The notes below the pieces were generated by a model. It was not told the DNA's origin and ran no database searches. It saw only the letters and a program-made list of their open reading frames with translations. Shown here piece by piece: positions 35,072 to 43,125 of a DNA stretch of 64,000 nt (positions are counted from its first letter, which is position 1; the number at the start of each line of letters is the position of its first letter). Source of the stretch: M30B80 sp965656935 (GTDB lineage: Bacteria > Pseudomonadota > Alphaproteobacteria > Rhodobacterales > Rhodobacteraceae); NCBI GenBank assembly GCA_965656935.1, contig CBFHMG010000002.1:372001-436000 (forward strand), read 5' to 3'. A program made the position numbers and the translations under genes.

Positions 35072-35109
35072 GGTTACGAAAAAACAAAAATCAATAAATT
35101 TTTGTAACC
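35072..35109. promoter_or_regulatory. Likely repressor operator upstream of paaA
   Basis: GGTTAC (35072-35077) and GTAACC (35104-35109) are inverted, extended inward by A-run and T-run, with centres about three helical turns apart in an A/T-rich segment. It lies between paaX and paaA, so PaaX is the natural candidate binder. Confidence 0.55.
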
Positions 35110-35116
35110 TTTTTGA

Positions 35117-35905
35117 TCAAAGCCCAAAGCGGGTCTGTGCGGTGGCGGGTTTTGGGGGCATCGGGCCATAGCCCTCGCCTGCCTCGCCAAGCCACACATC
35201 CGAGCCGTCACTTAACGCTGCATAAATGCGTGCCACCTTTGCAGGCAACTCAGTTCCCGCAAAGCCTTGCTCGGCCAATACTTGGGGCACTTTGGGAAAG
35301 CGCAGCACATAGCGCCGCCAGCGATGGATCAGAACAACACGCGCAACAGCATGCTCCAGCGATGTGCCTTCAAAACCCTCTAACCCATGGCAGAGCTGTG
35401 TCAGGGCCAAAGCCTCGGTCTGATGATCCTGCGCGATCACGGCGGGTGCCAGATCGCCTGTGATGATCTCACCTTTGAGCGCAAAGCCAAGATCTTGCGG
35501 TGCCTGATCGGCTGGCCAAAGACCAAACCCGCCCGTCAGGCGCAGCCCGCGGGGGGCGTCGGATTGGGCGATCAGCCAGTCCTGCGGCTCGGCTGTATCA
35601 GGGTCGGCATAGATCAAGGGTTCCACCTTGATTGTTTCGGCCCAAGTCGCCTCGGAGAAACGATAGGCGCTGGTGCGCCCCGTTTTCTCGCGCAGGGCCA
35701 GCCCGTCCTTCACCAAGCGCGATAGCGCGGTTTTCTGGGCAGGTCGCCCTACCCCCATCGCATCCAGCAACACCCCGAGACGTGCCGTCGGCATCGCGGC
35801 CTTGCGAGGTGCGGCCATATCGCCAAGCACCGTCACAATCAGCGACCAGACGCGTAGCCGCCCCTGATCGTGCAAATAGGTCTCGGTGATGTGCTTCAGT
35901 TCCAT
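35117..35905 (-). CDS. paaX: Phenylacetate pathway repressor PaaX
   Basis: PaaX is a GntR-like repressor released by phenylacetyl-CoA. The 262-residue protein has the typical N-terminal winged helix (LRVWSLIVTVLGDMAAPRK, LLDAMGVGRPAQKTALSRLVKDGLA) and the PaaX C-terminal domain (LIHRWRRYVLRFPKVP). It sits in the operon between paaZ and paaA, 9 bases after paaZ. The ribosome site before its ATG is weak, which may keep its level low. Confidence 0.93.
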   Translation of the reverse strand: MELKHITETYLHDQGRLRVWSLIVTVLGDMAAPRKAAMPTARLGVLLDAMGVGRPAQKTALSRLVKDGLALREKTGRTSAYRFSEATWAETIKVEPLIYADPDTAEPQDWLIAQSDAPRGLRLTGGFGLWPADQAPQDLGFALKGEIITGDLAPAVIAQDHQTEALALTQLCHGLEGFEGTSLEHAVARVVLIHRWRRYVLRFPKVPQVLAEQGFAGTELPAKVARIYAALSDGSDVWLGEAGEGYGPMPPKPATAQTRFGL

Positions 35906-35914
35906 CCCGCAGCT

Positions 35915-37939
35915 TTAGCGGGTGAACCCCACCATCGTCAAAAGCTCATATTCTGCGACCTGTTCCTCGTTCTGGTTATAGAGGGTCGCATTCCAAGCCA
36001 CCTCGCCATATTCCGCAGTGCGCCGTGTCTTGCGCTTGGCCGTCAGGCGCACATGCAGATGATCATCGGGGCTGACGGGTTTTTGAAAGCTCAGCGCATT
36101 GAGGCCGGTATTGGCCAGAACAGGGCCGGGATCGGGTTGCACGAACAGCCCTGCCGCAAAAGACAGCAGCAGATAACCATGCGCCACCCGTCCGGGGAAG
36201 AAGGGGTTCGCGCGGGCGGCCTCTTCATCCATATGCGCATAGAAGGTATCGCCCGTGAAATGGGCGAAATGCTCGATATCCTCAAGGCTGATCTTGCGGC
36301 TCTCGGTTCTCAGCGTCTCGCCAATCTTGATCTCGTCAAAGACACGTTGGAACGGGTGGGTTTCGGTTGTGATCTCTTGTGCGCCAGACACCCATTCTTC
36401 GGTGATGGCTTGGATCATATCGGGGCTGCCCTGCACGGCCACGCGCTGCATATAATGCAGAACACCACGGATGCCGCCCATTTCCTCGCCGCCACCAGCC
36501 CGTCCCGGCCCGCCATGGATCAGATGCGGCATGGGTGAGCCATGCCCCGTGCTTTCAGCCATGCTGTCACGATCATTGAAATAGAGCCGCCCATGCCACG
36601 CGCCCGAGGCCAGCACCATCTGCCGTGCCACGCTTGGGTCATGAGTGATGACCGAGGCGACAAGGCTGCCACCCCCTTGATTGGCTAATTTGGTAGCATG
36701 GGGCAGGTCACGGTAAGCCATCAAGGTCGAGACGGGGCCAAAGGCCTCTACCTCATGGATAACCCTTGCGGCATCAGGATCAGTGCTGCGCAAAAGCATG
36801 GGCTTCACAAAGGCCCCTTTATCGGGATCAGCGGCATCAATCTGCAGGTCCTGCCCGTCAAAGATCACTTCGGCCTCACTGCGAAGTTGTGCGATACGCT
36901 CCAGAACATCCGCTTTCTGGTTGGCCCCCGCCAAAGCCCCCATTCGCGTTGTCTCAAGCGCGGGGTCACCGATGCGGGTTTTGGCCAGCCGCGCGCTCAG
37001 CGCATCCGAGACCTGATCCATCATAGTATCTGGCACGATGATCCGTCGGATTGCCGTGCATTTCTGGCCTGCCTTGGTCGTCATCTCGCGGGTGACTTCC
37101 TTGATGAACAGCTCAAATTCAGGGGCGTCAGGCGTGATATCTGGCCCGAGAATAGATGCGTTAAGGCTGTCTTGCTCGGCGATAAAGCGGGTGCCTTGGC
37201 GCAGGATATTCTGGTTGGAGCGTAGCAATAATGCTGTATCAGCCGAGCCTGTGAAGCTGACCACATCCTGCGGGCCAAGCCTGTCCAGCAGATCACCTGT
37301 TTGGCCGACCACAAGCTGCACGGCCCCTTCAGGCAAAAGACCGGACGCAATGATCATTTTGAAACAGGCCTCGGTCAGCCATGCGGTGGCCGTGGCGGGT
37401 TTCACGATGGCGGGCACGCCTGCCAGCAGACAGGGGGCCAGTTTCTCGAGCATGCCCCAAACGGGGAAGTTGAACGCATTGATATGCACGGCCACGCCTT
37501 GCAGGGGGACCGCCACATGCTGCCCCAGAAAGCGGCCGGTCTTGCCAAGCTGCTCCAAGCCGCCATCAACATAGACATGCCCCTCGGGCATTTCGCGCCG
37601 CCCCTTTGAGGCAAAAACAAACAGAGTGCCGATACCACCTTCAATATCGATCCAGCCATCGGCGCGGGTTGCGCCTGTCATGGCGTTCAGGGCGTAAAGC
37701 TCTTCCTTGCGGCTATTGAGATAGCTGGCCAGCGCCTTGATCATCTTGGCGCGTTGATGAAAATCCATCTCGCGCAGCGCGGGGCCACCACGGCTGGTTG
37801 CGTGATCCAGCATGGCCTGCATGTCCAGCGCGGCACCGCCACGTGCCACCGCCTCGCCCGTGACGGCGGAATACATCTGTCTTGCGCTTTGGTCAGGATT
37901 GATCCAGCGGCCTGCCGCATAGGATTGAAGATCGAGCAT
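35915..37939 (-). CDS. paaZ: Bifunctional oxepin-CoA hydrolase / aldehyde dehydrogenase PaaZ
   Basis: PaaZ opens the oxepin-CoA ring and oxidises the resulting semialdehyde with NADP+. The 674-residue protein has an aldehyde dehydrogenase domain (about 1-500, with FTGSADTALLLR, GQKCTAIRRI holding the catalytic Cys) and a C-terminal MaoC-like hydratase domain (about 530-674, with HFTGDTFYAHMDEEAARANPF and VAHGYLLL). The start at 37939 (MLDLQSYAAGRW) is chosen because GGGAG precedes it; the frame runs 29 codons further upstream without conservation. It diverges from paaI over a TetR-like operator. Confidence 0.96.
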   Translation of the reverse strand: MLDLQSYAAGRWINPDQSARQMYSAVTGEAVARGGAALDMQAMLDHATSRGGPALREMDFHQRAKMIKALASYLNSRKEELYALNAMTGATRADGWIDIEGGIGTLFVFASKGRREMPEGHVYVDGGLEQLGKTGRFLGQHVAVPLQGVAVHINAFNFPVWGMLEKLAPCLLAGVPAIVKPATATAWLTEACFKMIIASGLLPEGAVQLVVGQTGDLLDRLGPQDVVSFTGSADTALLLRSNQNILRQGTRFIAEQDSLNASILGPDITPDAPEFELFIKEVTREMTTKAGQKCTAIRRIIVPDTMMDQVSDALSARLAKTRIGDPALETTRMGALAGANQKADVLERIAQLRSEAEVIFDGQDLQIDAADPDKGAFVKPMLLRSTDPDAARVIHEVEAFGPVSTLMAYRDLPHATKLANQGGGSLVASVITHDPSVARQMVLASGAWHGRLYFNDRDSMAESTGHGSPMPHLIHGGPGRAGGGEEMGGIRGVLHYMQRVAVQGSPDMIQAITEEWVSGAQEITTETHPFQRVFDEIKIGETLRTESRKISLEDIEHFAHFTGDTFYAHMDEEAARANPFFPGRVAHGYLLLSFAAGLFVQPDPGPVLANTGLNALSFQKPVSPDDHLHVRLTAKRKTRRTAEYGEVAWNATLYNQNEEQVAEYELLTMVGFTR

Positions 37940-37967
37940 TTTTTGAGTCTCCCTTTGCAACAGTCTT

Positions 37968-37979
37968 GACCGATCGGTC
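37968..37979. promoter_or_regulatory. TetR-type operator in the paaZ/paaI divergent promoter
   Basis: GACCGATCGGTC is a perfect 12-bp palindrome, of the ACCGA...TCGGT type bound by many TetR-family repressors of CoA-ester pathways. It lies between the paaZ and paaI starts, and the TetR gene is in the rightward operon. Confidence 0.68.
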
Positions 37980-38016
37980 GGGTTTGCGTCAAGGTTGAAC
38001 ATAAGGGAGAGACGAC

Positions 38017-38451
38017 ATGACACCACAAATCCGCGCTGAACGCTCGGCCCAAGCTATGTGGGCAACAGATGCAGCCTCGAAATGGTTTGGCCTTTCTCTG
38101 GACGGGGTCGGGCCGGGATGGTCGAAGATGAGCATCACGCTGAGCGATGACCAGTTGAACGGACATGGCATGGCGCATGGCGGGGTTATCTTCAGCTTGG
38201 CAGATTCGGCCTTTGCCTTCGCCTGCAACAGCCATAACCGCCTTGCTGTCGCGCAGCATAATTCCATCACCTATCTCAGCCCCGGAAAGCGGGGCGAAAC
38301 CTTGGTGGCCGAGGCGCGGGAGGTCTCGCTCAGTGGGCGCTCGGGGATTACCGATGTGACGGTGACAGGCGAAGACGGGCGCAAGGTGGCGCTGTTTCGC
38401 GGGGCTTCGCGCATCATTGATGGCACCCATTTTGAGGAAGAGAAGGCCTGA
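38017..38451 (+). CDS. paaI: Phenylacetyl-CoA-pathway thioesterase PaaI
   Basis: PaaI is a hotdog-fold thioesterase that frees CoA from stalled ring intermediates. The 144-residue protein contains GHGMAHGGVIFSLADSAFAFAC, holding the catalytic Asp, and HNSITYLSPGKRGETLVAEA. GGGAGAG precedes the ATG at 38017. It is followed one base later by paaK. Confidence 0.94.
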   Translation: MTPQIRAERSAQAMWATDAASKWFGLSLDGVGPGWSKMSITLSDDQLNGHGMAHGGVIFSLADSAFAFACNSHNRLAVAQHNSITYLSPGKRGETLVAEAREVSLSGRSGITDVTVTGEDGRKVALFRGASRIIDGTHFEEEKA

Positions 38452-38452
38452 C

Positions 38453-39745
38453 ATGGAAGACCTGACACCAAAGACATCCGAGCTAGACCCGATCGAGATT
38501 GCCAGCCGCGACGAGATCGAGGCGCTTCAGCTTGAGCGGATGAAATGGAGCCTGAACCATGCCTATCAAAACGTGGCCCATTATAAGGCGCGCTTTGATG
38601 CGGCGGGTGTGCATCCGGATGATCTGAAAAGCCTGTCTGATCTGTCTAAATTTCCGTTCACGGTAAAGCAGGATCTGCGCGAGAATTATCCTTTCGGGAT
38701 GTTTGCGGTTCCGCAAAACCAGATCGCGCGGGTGCATGCCTCCTCGGGGACAACGGGCAAGCCTACGGTTGTGGGCTATACGGCGGCTGATATTGATACA
38801 TGGGCCAGCGTGGTCGCGCGCTCGATGCGGGCTGCGGGCACGCGGGCGGGTGATATGGTGCATGTCGCCTATGGCTATGGCTTGTTCACAGGCGGTTTGG
38901 GCGCGCATTACGGGGCCGAGAAACTGGGCTGCACCGTCGTGCCTGTTTCGGGCGGTATGACCGCGCGGCAGGTGCAATTGATCGAGGATTTCCGCCCTTC
39001 TACCATCATGGTGACCCCGTCCTATGCGCTGTCGATCTTGGATGAATATCGCGCCCAAGGCCTCGACCCGCGCAAAAGCCCTCTCAAGGTTGGGATCTTC
39101 GGGGCAGAGCCTTGGACGAATGCGATGCGCGAGGAGATCGAACAGGCCTTTGATATGCATGCCGTGGATATTTATGGCCTGTCCGAGATCATCGGACCCG
39201 GGGTTGCCAATGAATGTGTCGAGAGCAAAGACGGCCTGCATATCTGGGAGGATCACTTCTACCCCGAAGTGATCGACCCTGTGACAGGCGAGGTTCTGCC
39301 CGAGGGTGAAAAGGGTGAACTGGTTTTCACCTCGCTGACCAAACAGGCCTGCCCGATCATCCGCTACCGCACCCGCGATCTGACGCGGCTTTTGCCGGGA
39401 ACGGCGCGGTCCATGCGGCGGATGGAAAAGGTCACGGGCCGCTCGGATGATATGATTATCCTGCGCGGCGTGAATGTGTTTCCCACGCAAATCGAAGAGC
39501 AGATCATGGCCGTTGAGGGCCTCGCGCCGCATTTCCAGATCGAGCTAAGACGTGAGGGGCGGATGGATGAGATGCTGGTGCATGTCGAGGCCTCGGGGGA
39601 TGCGCAGAAAGCCAGCCTTGATCTCAAGGCGCGTATCAAGGACCGCGTCGGGGTTACCGTGACCGTCGTGCCGCATGGCACAGGCGGGGTGGAGCGAAGC
39701 CAAGGAAAGGCCGTGCGCATTATCGACAAACGGCCAAAGGGCTAA
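38453..39745 (+). CDS. paaK: Phenylacetate-CoA ligase
   Basis: PaaK activates phenylacetate with ATP and CoA, the entry step of the pathway. The 430-residue protein has HASSGTTGKPTVVGYTAAD as ATP-binding loop, AEPWTNAMREEIEQAF, DIYGLSEIIGPGVANEC and RSDDMIILRGVNVFPTQIEE, typical for PaaK. The true start is MEDLTPKTSE at 38453, right after paaI; a longer frame upstream runs within paaI. Length fits (about 430-440). Confidence 0.97.
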   Translation: MEDLTPKTSELDPIEIASRDEIEALQLERMKWSLNHAYQNVAHYKARFDAAGVHPDDLKSLSDLSKFPFTVKQDLRENYPFGMFAVPQNQIARVHASSGTTGKPTVVGYTAADIDTWASVVARSMRAAGTRAGDMVHVAYGYGLFTGGLGAHYGAEKLGCTVVPVSGGMTARQVQLIEDFRPSTIMVTPSYALSILDEYRAQGLDPRKSPLKVGIFGAEPWTNAMREEIEQAFDMHAVDIYGLSEIIGPGVANECVESKDGLHIWEDHFYPEVIDPVTGEVLPEGEKGELVFTSLTKQACPIIRYRTRDLTRLLPGTARSMRRMEKVTGRSDDMIILRGVNVFPTQIEEQIMAVEGLAPHFQIELRREGRMDEMLVHVEASGDAQKASLDLKARIKDRVGVTVTVVPHGTGGVERSQGKAVRIIDKRPKG

Positions 39746-39749
39746 GCCG

Positions 39750-40337
39750 ATGCCGAGAGGGCTTGCGCGCAACCACGAGGAAAAGCGCGATGCGATCCGC
39801 AAAACCGCCGCGCTGCATTTCGCGGCGCTTGGCTATGGTCACGCCTCAATGGCTTCGGCCGCAAAGGCCTGTGGCGTGTCGAAGGCGCTGATCTATCATT
39901 ACTATGACAGCAAGGAAGCGCTGCTTTTTGATATCCTGTCGGTCTATCTAGGCGCTTTGGTTGAGGTTGTGGAAACTGTCTCGGGAGAGGGGACGCCTGA
40001 GGAGGTTTTGCGCCGTCTGATCCATGCTATTTTGATGCAATATCAAGATGCAGATGCTGAACATAAGCTGCAACTGGACGCCTTGGAGACGCTGCCCGAT
40101 GATCTCAAACGCCCCTTGATCGAGGCGCAACGCAAGATCGTTCGCCGCATGGGCGCGGCCCTTGATGCGCTGGAGCCTTCGCATTTGGATGGGCGCTTGC
40201 GCGAGGTGACGATGACTGTCTTTGGAATGTTGAACTGGTTTTTTATGTGGCACCGACCCGAGCGCGGGATCAGCCGCGCGGATTATGCCGATCTGGTCAC
40301 CGATATGGTGTTGGGTGGCGTGCGCGGCCTGAGGTAA
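39750..40337 (+). CDS. TetR-family regulator of the paa cluster (PaaR-like)
   Basis: The 195-residue protein has the TetR DNA-binding domain (about 10-60) with ASMASAAKACGVSKALIYHYYDSKEALLF, and a helical ligand domain. It follows paaK by four bases, and a TetR-type palindrome lies in the paaZ/paaI promoter. It is therefore likely to repress the cluster and respond to phenylacetyl-CoA, like PaaR of other proteobacteria. The start at 39750 (MPRGLARNHEEKR) is chosen over an in-frame start inside paaK. Confidence 0.85.
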   Translation: MPRGLARNHEEKRDAIRKTAALHFAALGYGHASMASAAKACGVSKALIYHYYDSKEALLFDILSVYLGALVEVVETVSGEGTPEEVLRRLIHAILMQYQDADAEHKLQLDALETLPDDLKRPLIEAQRKIVRRMGAALDALEPSHLDGRLREVTMTVFGMLNWFFMWHRPERGISRADYADLVTDMVLGGVRGLR

Positions 40338-40374
40338 GGCCGCGCCGCAAGGTGTTTATACGGAACGCGTTCAA

Positions 40375-41199
40375 TCAGTCGCGCAGCAGCTCGTTGATGC
40401 CCGTCTTGGAGCGCGTCTTTTCATCGACGCGCTTGACGATCACCGCGCAATAGAGGTTCACGCCATTCTTCGATGGCATGGAGCCCGCGACAACCACGGA
40501 ATAGGGCGGCACCTCGCCATACATGACTTCGCCTGTCTCGCGGTCCACGATCTTGGTGGATTGGCCGATGAACACGCCCATGCCGAGAACCGAACCTTCG
40601 CGGATGATGCAGCCTTCAACCACCTCTGAGCGTGCGCCGATAAAGCAATTGTCTTCGATGATGGTGGGGCCCGCCTGCATAGGCTCAAGCACGCCGCCAA
40701 TGCCTACACCGCCCGAGAGGTGCACATTCTTGCCGATCTGCGCGCAGGAGCCGACCGTGGCCCAAGTGTCCACCATGGTGCCGCTATCGACATAGGCCCC
40801 GAGGTTCACAAAGGAGGGCATCAAAACCACGCCAGGCGCGATATAGGCCGAACGGCGCACAACGCAGTTCGGCACGGCGCGGAAGCCTGCCTCTTGCCAT
40901 TCAGCCGCGCCCCAGCCTTTCCATTTGCTATCGACCTTATCCCACCAATTGCCACCTTGGGGGCTGCCTGATTGCAGCTCCATGTCCTTCAGGCGGAACC
41001 CCAGAAGAACCGCCTTTTTGGCCCATTGGTTCACATGCCATGTGCCATCATCGCCCCGCTCGGCCACGCGCAAGGCGCCGCTATCTAGGGCGTTCAAGGT
41101 GTGTTCGATGGCATCGCGTGTTTCGCCTGTGGTGGCGGGGGTGATCCCGTCACGGGCCTCCCATGCGGCTTCGATTGCGGTTTCAAGTGCTGCGTTCGA
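40375..41199 (-). CDS. dapD: Tetrahydrodipicolinate N-succinyltransferase
   Basis: DapD succinylates tetrahydrodipicolinate in the diaminopimelate/lysine pathway, supplying murein precursors. The 274-residue protein has the left-handed beta-helix of hexapeptide repeats, with RRSAYIAPGVVLMPSFVNLG, GTMVDTWATVGSCAQIG and HLSGGVGIGGVLEPMQA. GGGGGAAAG upstream supports the ATG at 41197-41199. It converges with the paa TetR gene and diverges from the LOG-family gene over a dyad. Confidence 0.95.
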   Translation of the reverse strand, partial: SNAALETAIEAAWEARDGITPATTGETRDAIEHTLNALDSGALRVAERGDDGTWHVNQWAKKAVLLGFRLKDMELQSGSPQGGNWWDKVDSKWKGWGAAEWQEAGFRAVPNCVVRRSAYIAPGVVLMPSFVNLGAYVDSGTMVDTWATVGSCAQIGKNVHLSGGVGIGGVLEPMQAGPTIIEDNCFIGARSEVVEGCIIREGSVLGMGVFIGQSTKIVDRETGEVMYGEVPPYSVVVAGSMPSKNGVNLYCAVIVKRVDEKTRSKTGINELLRD

Positions 41200-41211
41200 C
41201 ATGCTTTCCCC

Positions 41212-41255
41212 CGAGGATATGGTGTGATCTACATCTGGCACGCCCTATATCCTCG
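41212..41255. promoter_or_regulatory. Inverted repeat in the dapD/LOG divergent promoter
   Basis: CGAGGATAT (41212-41220) and ATATCCTCG (41247-41255) are a perfect 9-bp inverted repeat 26 bases apart, each about 10-20 bases from one start. They may be symmetric -10/initiation regions or an operator. Confidence 0.45.
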
Positions 41256-41274
41256 CAGGGCCTTGGAGGAAAGA

Positions 41275-42117
41275 ATGAAAGAAGATCACGGCAAACGTCT
41301 GTTTCGGGGTGCGCATCAGGATATGGAAGCGGTTGGTGGTATTCCACTGACTGAGCAGACCGCAGCGCCTGCCTATCGTCTGGCTTTTGCCGATGATGAT
41401 TTTCTGTGCCGTGATGAATTGCGCCCCGTGCGTCTTCAATTGGAATTGCTCAAGCCCGAAATGGGGTTGAACGAGGCTGGCGTGGACAGCACCGTGGTTC
41501 TGTTTGGCGGTGCGCGCATCCCTCAACCCGGAGTTGAGGGGCGCAGCAAGACCCTGTCGGATATGTCGATTTATTATGAGCAAGCCCGCGCTTTCGCCAA
41601 GGCTGTCACCGAGCGCAGCATTGCCGCAGGTGGCCGCGATTGGATCGTCACCACGGGCGGTGGTCCTGGTGTGATGGAAGCCGGCAATCGTGGTGCGGCC
41701 GAGGCGGGGGGCCGTTCAATCGGGTTGTCGATCGTGCTGCCGCATGAGCAAGCGCCCAATGCCTATGTGACGCCCGAGCTGTGCTTCAACTTTCACTATT
41801 TTGCCATTCGCAAGATGCATTTCCTGATGCGCGCGCGCGCCATCGCGGTTTTTCCTGGCGGGTTCGGGACATTTGATGAAACCTTCGAGGCGCTGACCCT
41901 GATCCAGACAGGACGTATGGAGCAGGTGCCCTTCCTGCTGTTCGGCGAAAGCTTCTGGCGCAAGATCATCAATTTCGAAGCGCTGGTCGAGGCAGGCACA
42001 ATTGCGCAGGATGACCTCAAACTGTTCAAATTCGTGGAGACCGCCGAGGAGGCCTTGGCTGCAATGGATGCTTGGGAAGGTGCGGGTTCAAAGCGCGGGA
42101 AAATTCCGGGCAGATAG
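41275..42117 (+). CDS. LOG-family Rossmann-fold protein (TIGR00730-like)
   Basis: The 280-residue protein carries the LOG family signatures GGGPGVMEAGNRGA and PGGFGTFDE, which form the nucleotide site of cytokinin riboside monophosphate phosphoribohydrolases. Bacterial members are often mislabelled lysine decarboxylases. It is longer than typical LOG proteins (about 190-200) by an N-terminal part of about 80 residues, as in the 'large' bacterial type. GGAGGAAAG precedes the ATG. The substrate is probably a nucleoside monophosphate; its cell role is not clear. Confidence 0.88.
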   Translation: MKEDHGKRLFRGAHQDMEAVGGIPLTEQTAAPAYRLAFADDDFLCRDELRPVRLQLELLKPEMGLNEAGVDSTVVLFGGARIPQPGVEGRSKTLSDMSIYYEQARAFAKAVTERSIAAGGRDWIVTTGGGPGVMEAGNRGAAEAGGRSIGLSIVLPHEQAPNAYVTPELCFNFHYFAIRKMHFLMRARAIAVFPGGFGTFDETFEALTLIQTGRMEQVPFLLFGESFWRKIINFEALVEAGTIAQDDLKLFKFVETAEEALAAMDAWEGAGSKRGKIPGR

Positions 42118-42198
42118 GTCTCCACCAGTGCTCGACCTATAAGCGGTTGAAGTCTTGAACTTCAAAAGGCCGCCCTCACGCAACCTGTATCCCGAAGA

Positions 42199-43125
42199 TC
42201 AGCCTTCTACCAAAGCGGCGCATTGGCGGGGCAAATCTCCCAAGGTCAATTCGCGGCGCGGTGTGGGGGGCGGTGCGTTTGGATCAGGGGGTGGCGGATT
42301 GAGGATGTTGGATACCCATTGCCGCGCCTCGTCACAGCCATCGCCTGCAGGCGGTCTATCCTGATTTTCACAACCCGGTGATCCCGCAGGGCAGCTTAGG
42401 CGTACATGGAAATGGTAGTGATGCCCGTACCAAGGGCGGATATTGCGCAGATAGGAGCGGTCGCCCGTTTCATTATCGCACATCCATACCTTTGCACCCG
42501 GAAAGATGAAAATACGCGAAACACGCGGGTCGCTGGCGGCGGCGCGGACAACGCGCCAATGATCTTCCGTCCACTCGCTATTCACGTAAGCGCCATTTGC
42601 GCGGCGCATGGAGATCGAAGAGATATTCTCGCGATCCGTCTCGCTCAGTGTCAGATCACGGGCGGGGCGCAGCCAGATATCCGCATCAAGCCCCGATTGA
42701 TGGCTCGCATGGCCCGACAGCATCGGCCCGCCACGCGGCTGGCTCATGTCGCCTACATAAATTCCTGACCATGACGTGCTGCGCGCAACCTCGCGTGAGA
42801 GGTCCTGCACGAAGTCAATCGTTTCGGGATGGGCCCAGTTGCGGTTACGCGACAGACGCATCGCTTGCCATGTCGGGCCAGTTTCGGGCAGCTCAGAGGC
42901 GCCTGCAACACAGCCACGGGCATATCCGCCATAAGCGGCGGGGGCATCTTGGCTCGGGCTCTCGATATAGCCAAAGACTTGGCGGGCTTGCTGGCTGGAT
43001 TGGGTTACACTCAGCGCGGGCAGGTCCGCGCCGCTGGATGCGCCCGAATTCCCCGAAGGGGTTCCGCAGGACGCCAGTGTTGCTACGGCCAAAGAGGTAA
43101 CGATTATCCGCAGGTTAAACCGCAT
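42199..43125 (-). CDS. mepA: Penicillin-insensitive murein endopeptidase MepA
   Basis: MepA cuts the DD- and LD-crosslinks of murein as a zinc LAS-type metallopeptidase. The 308-residue lipoprotein begins MRFNLRIIVTSLAVATLAS-C, a lipobox with Cys at about residue 20. SGHASHQSGLDADIWLRP and WYGHHYHFHVRLSCP provide His/Asp/His zinc ligands. Several Cys in the C-terminal half could form disulfides. The start at 43125 overlaps the MFS gene end by 11 bases. Confidence 0.93.
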   Translation of the reverse strand: MRFNLRIIVTSLAVATLASCGTPSGNSGASSGADLPALSVTQSSQQARQVFGYIESPSQDAPAAYGGYARGCVAGASELPETGPTWQAMRLSRNRNWAHPETIDFVQDLSREVARSTSWSGIYVGDMSQPRGGPMLSGHASHQSGLDADIWLRPARDLTLSETDRENISSISMRRANGAYVNSEWTEDHWRVVRAAASDPRVSRIFIFPGAKVWMCDNETGDRSYLRNIRPWYGHHYHFHVRLSCPAGSPGCENQDRPPAGDGCDEARQWVSNILNPPPPDPNAPPPTPRRELTLGDLPRQCAALVEG

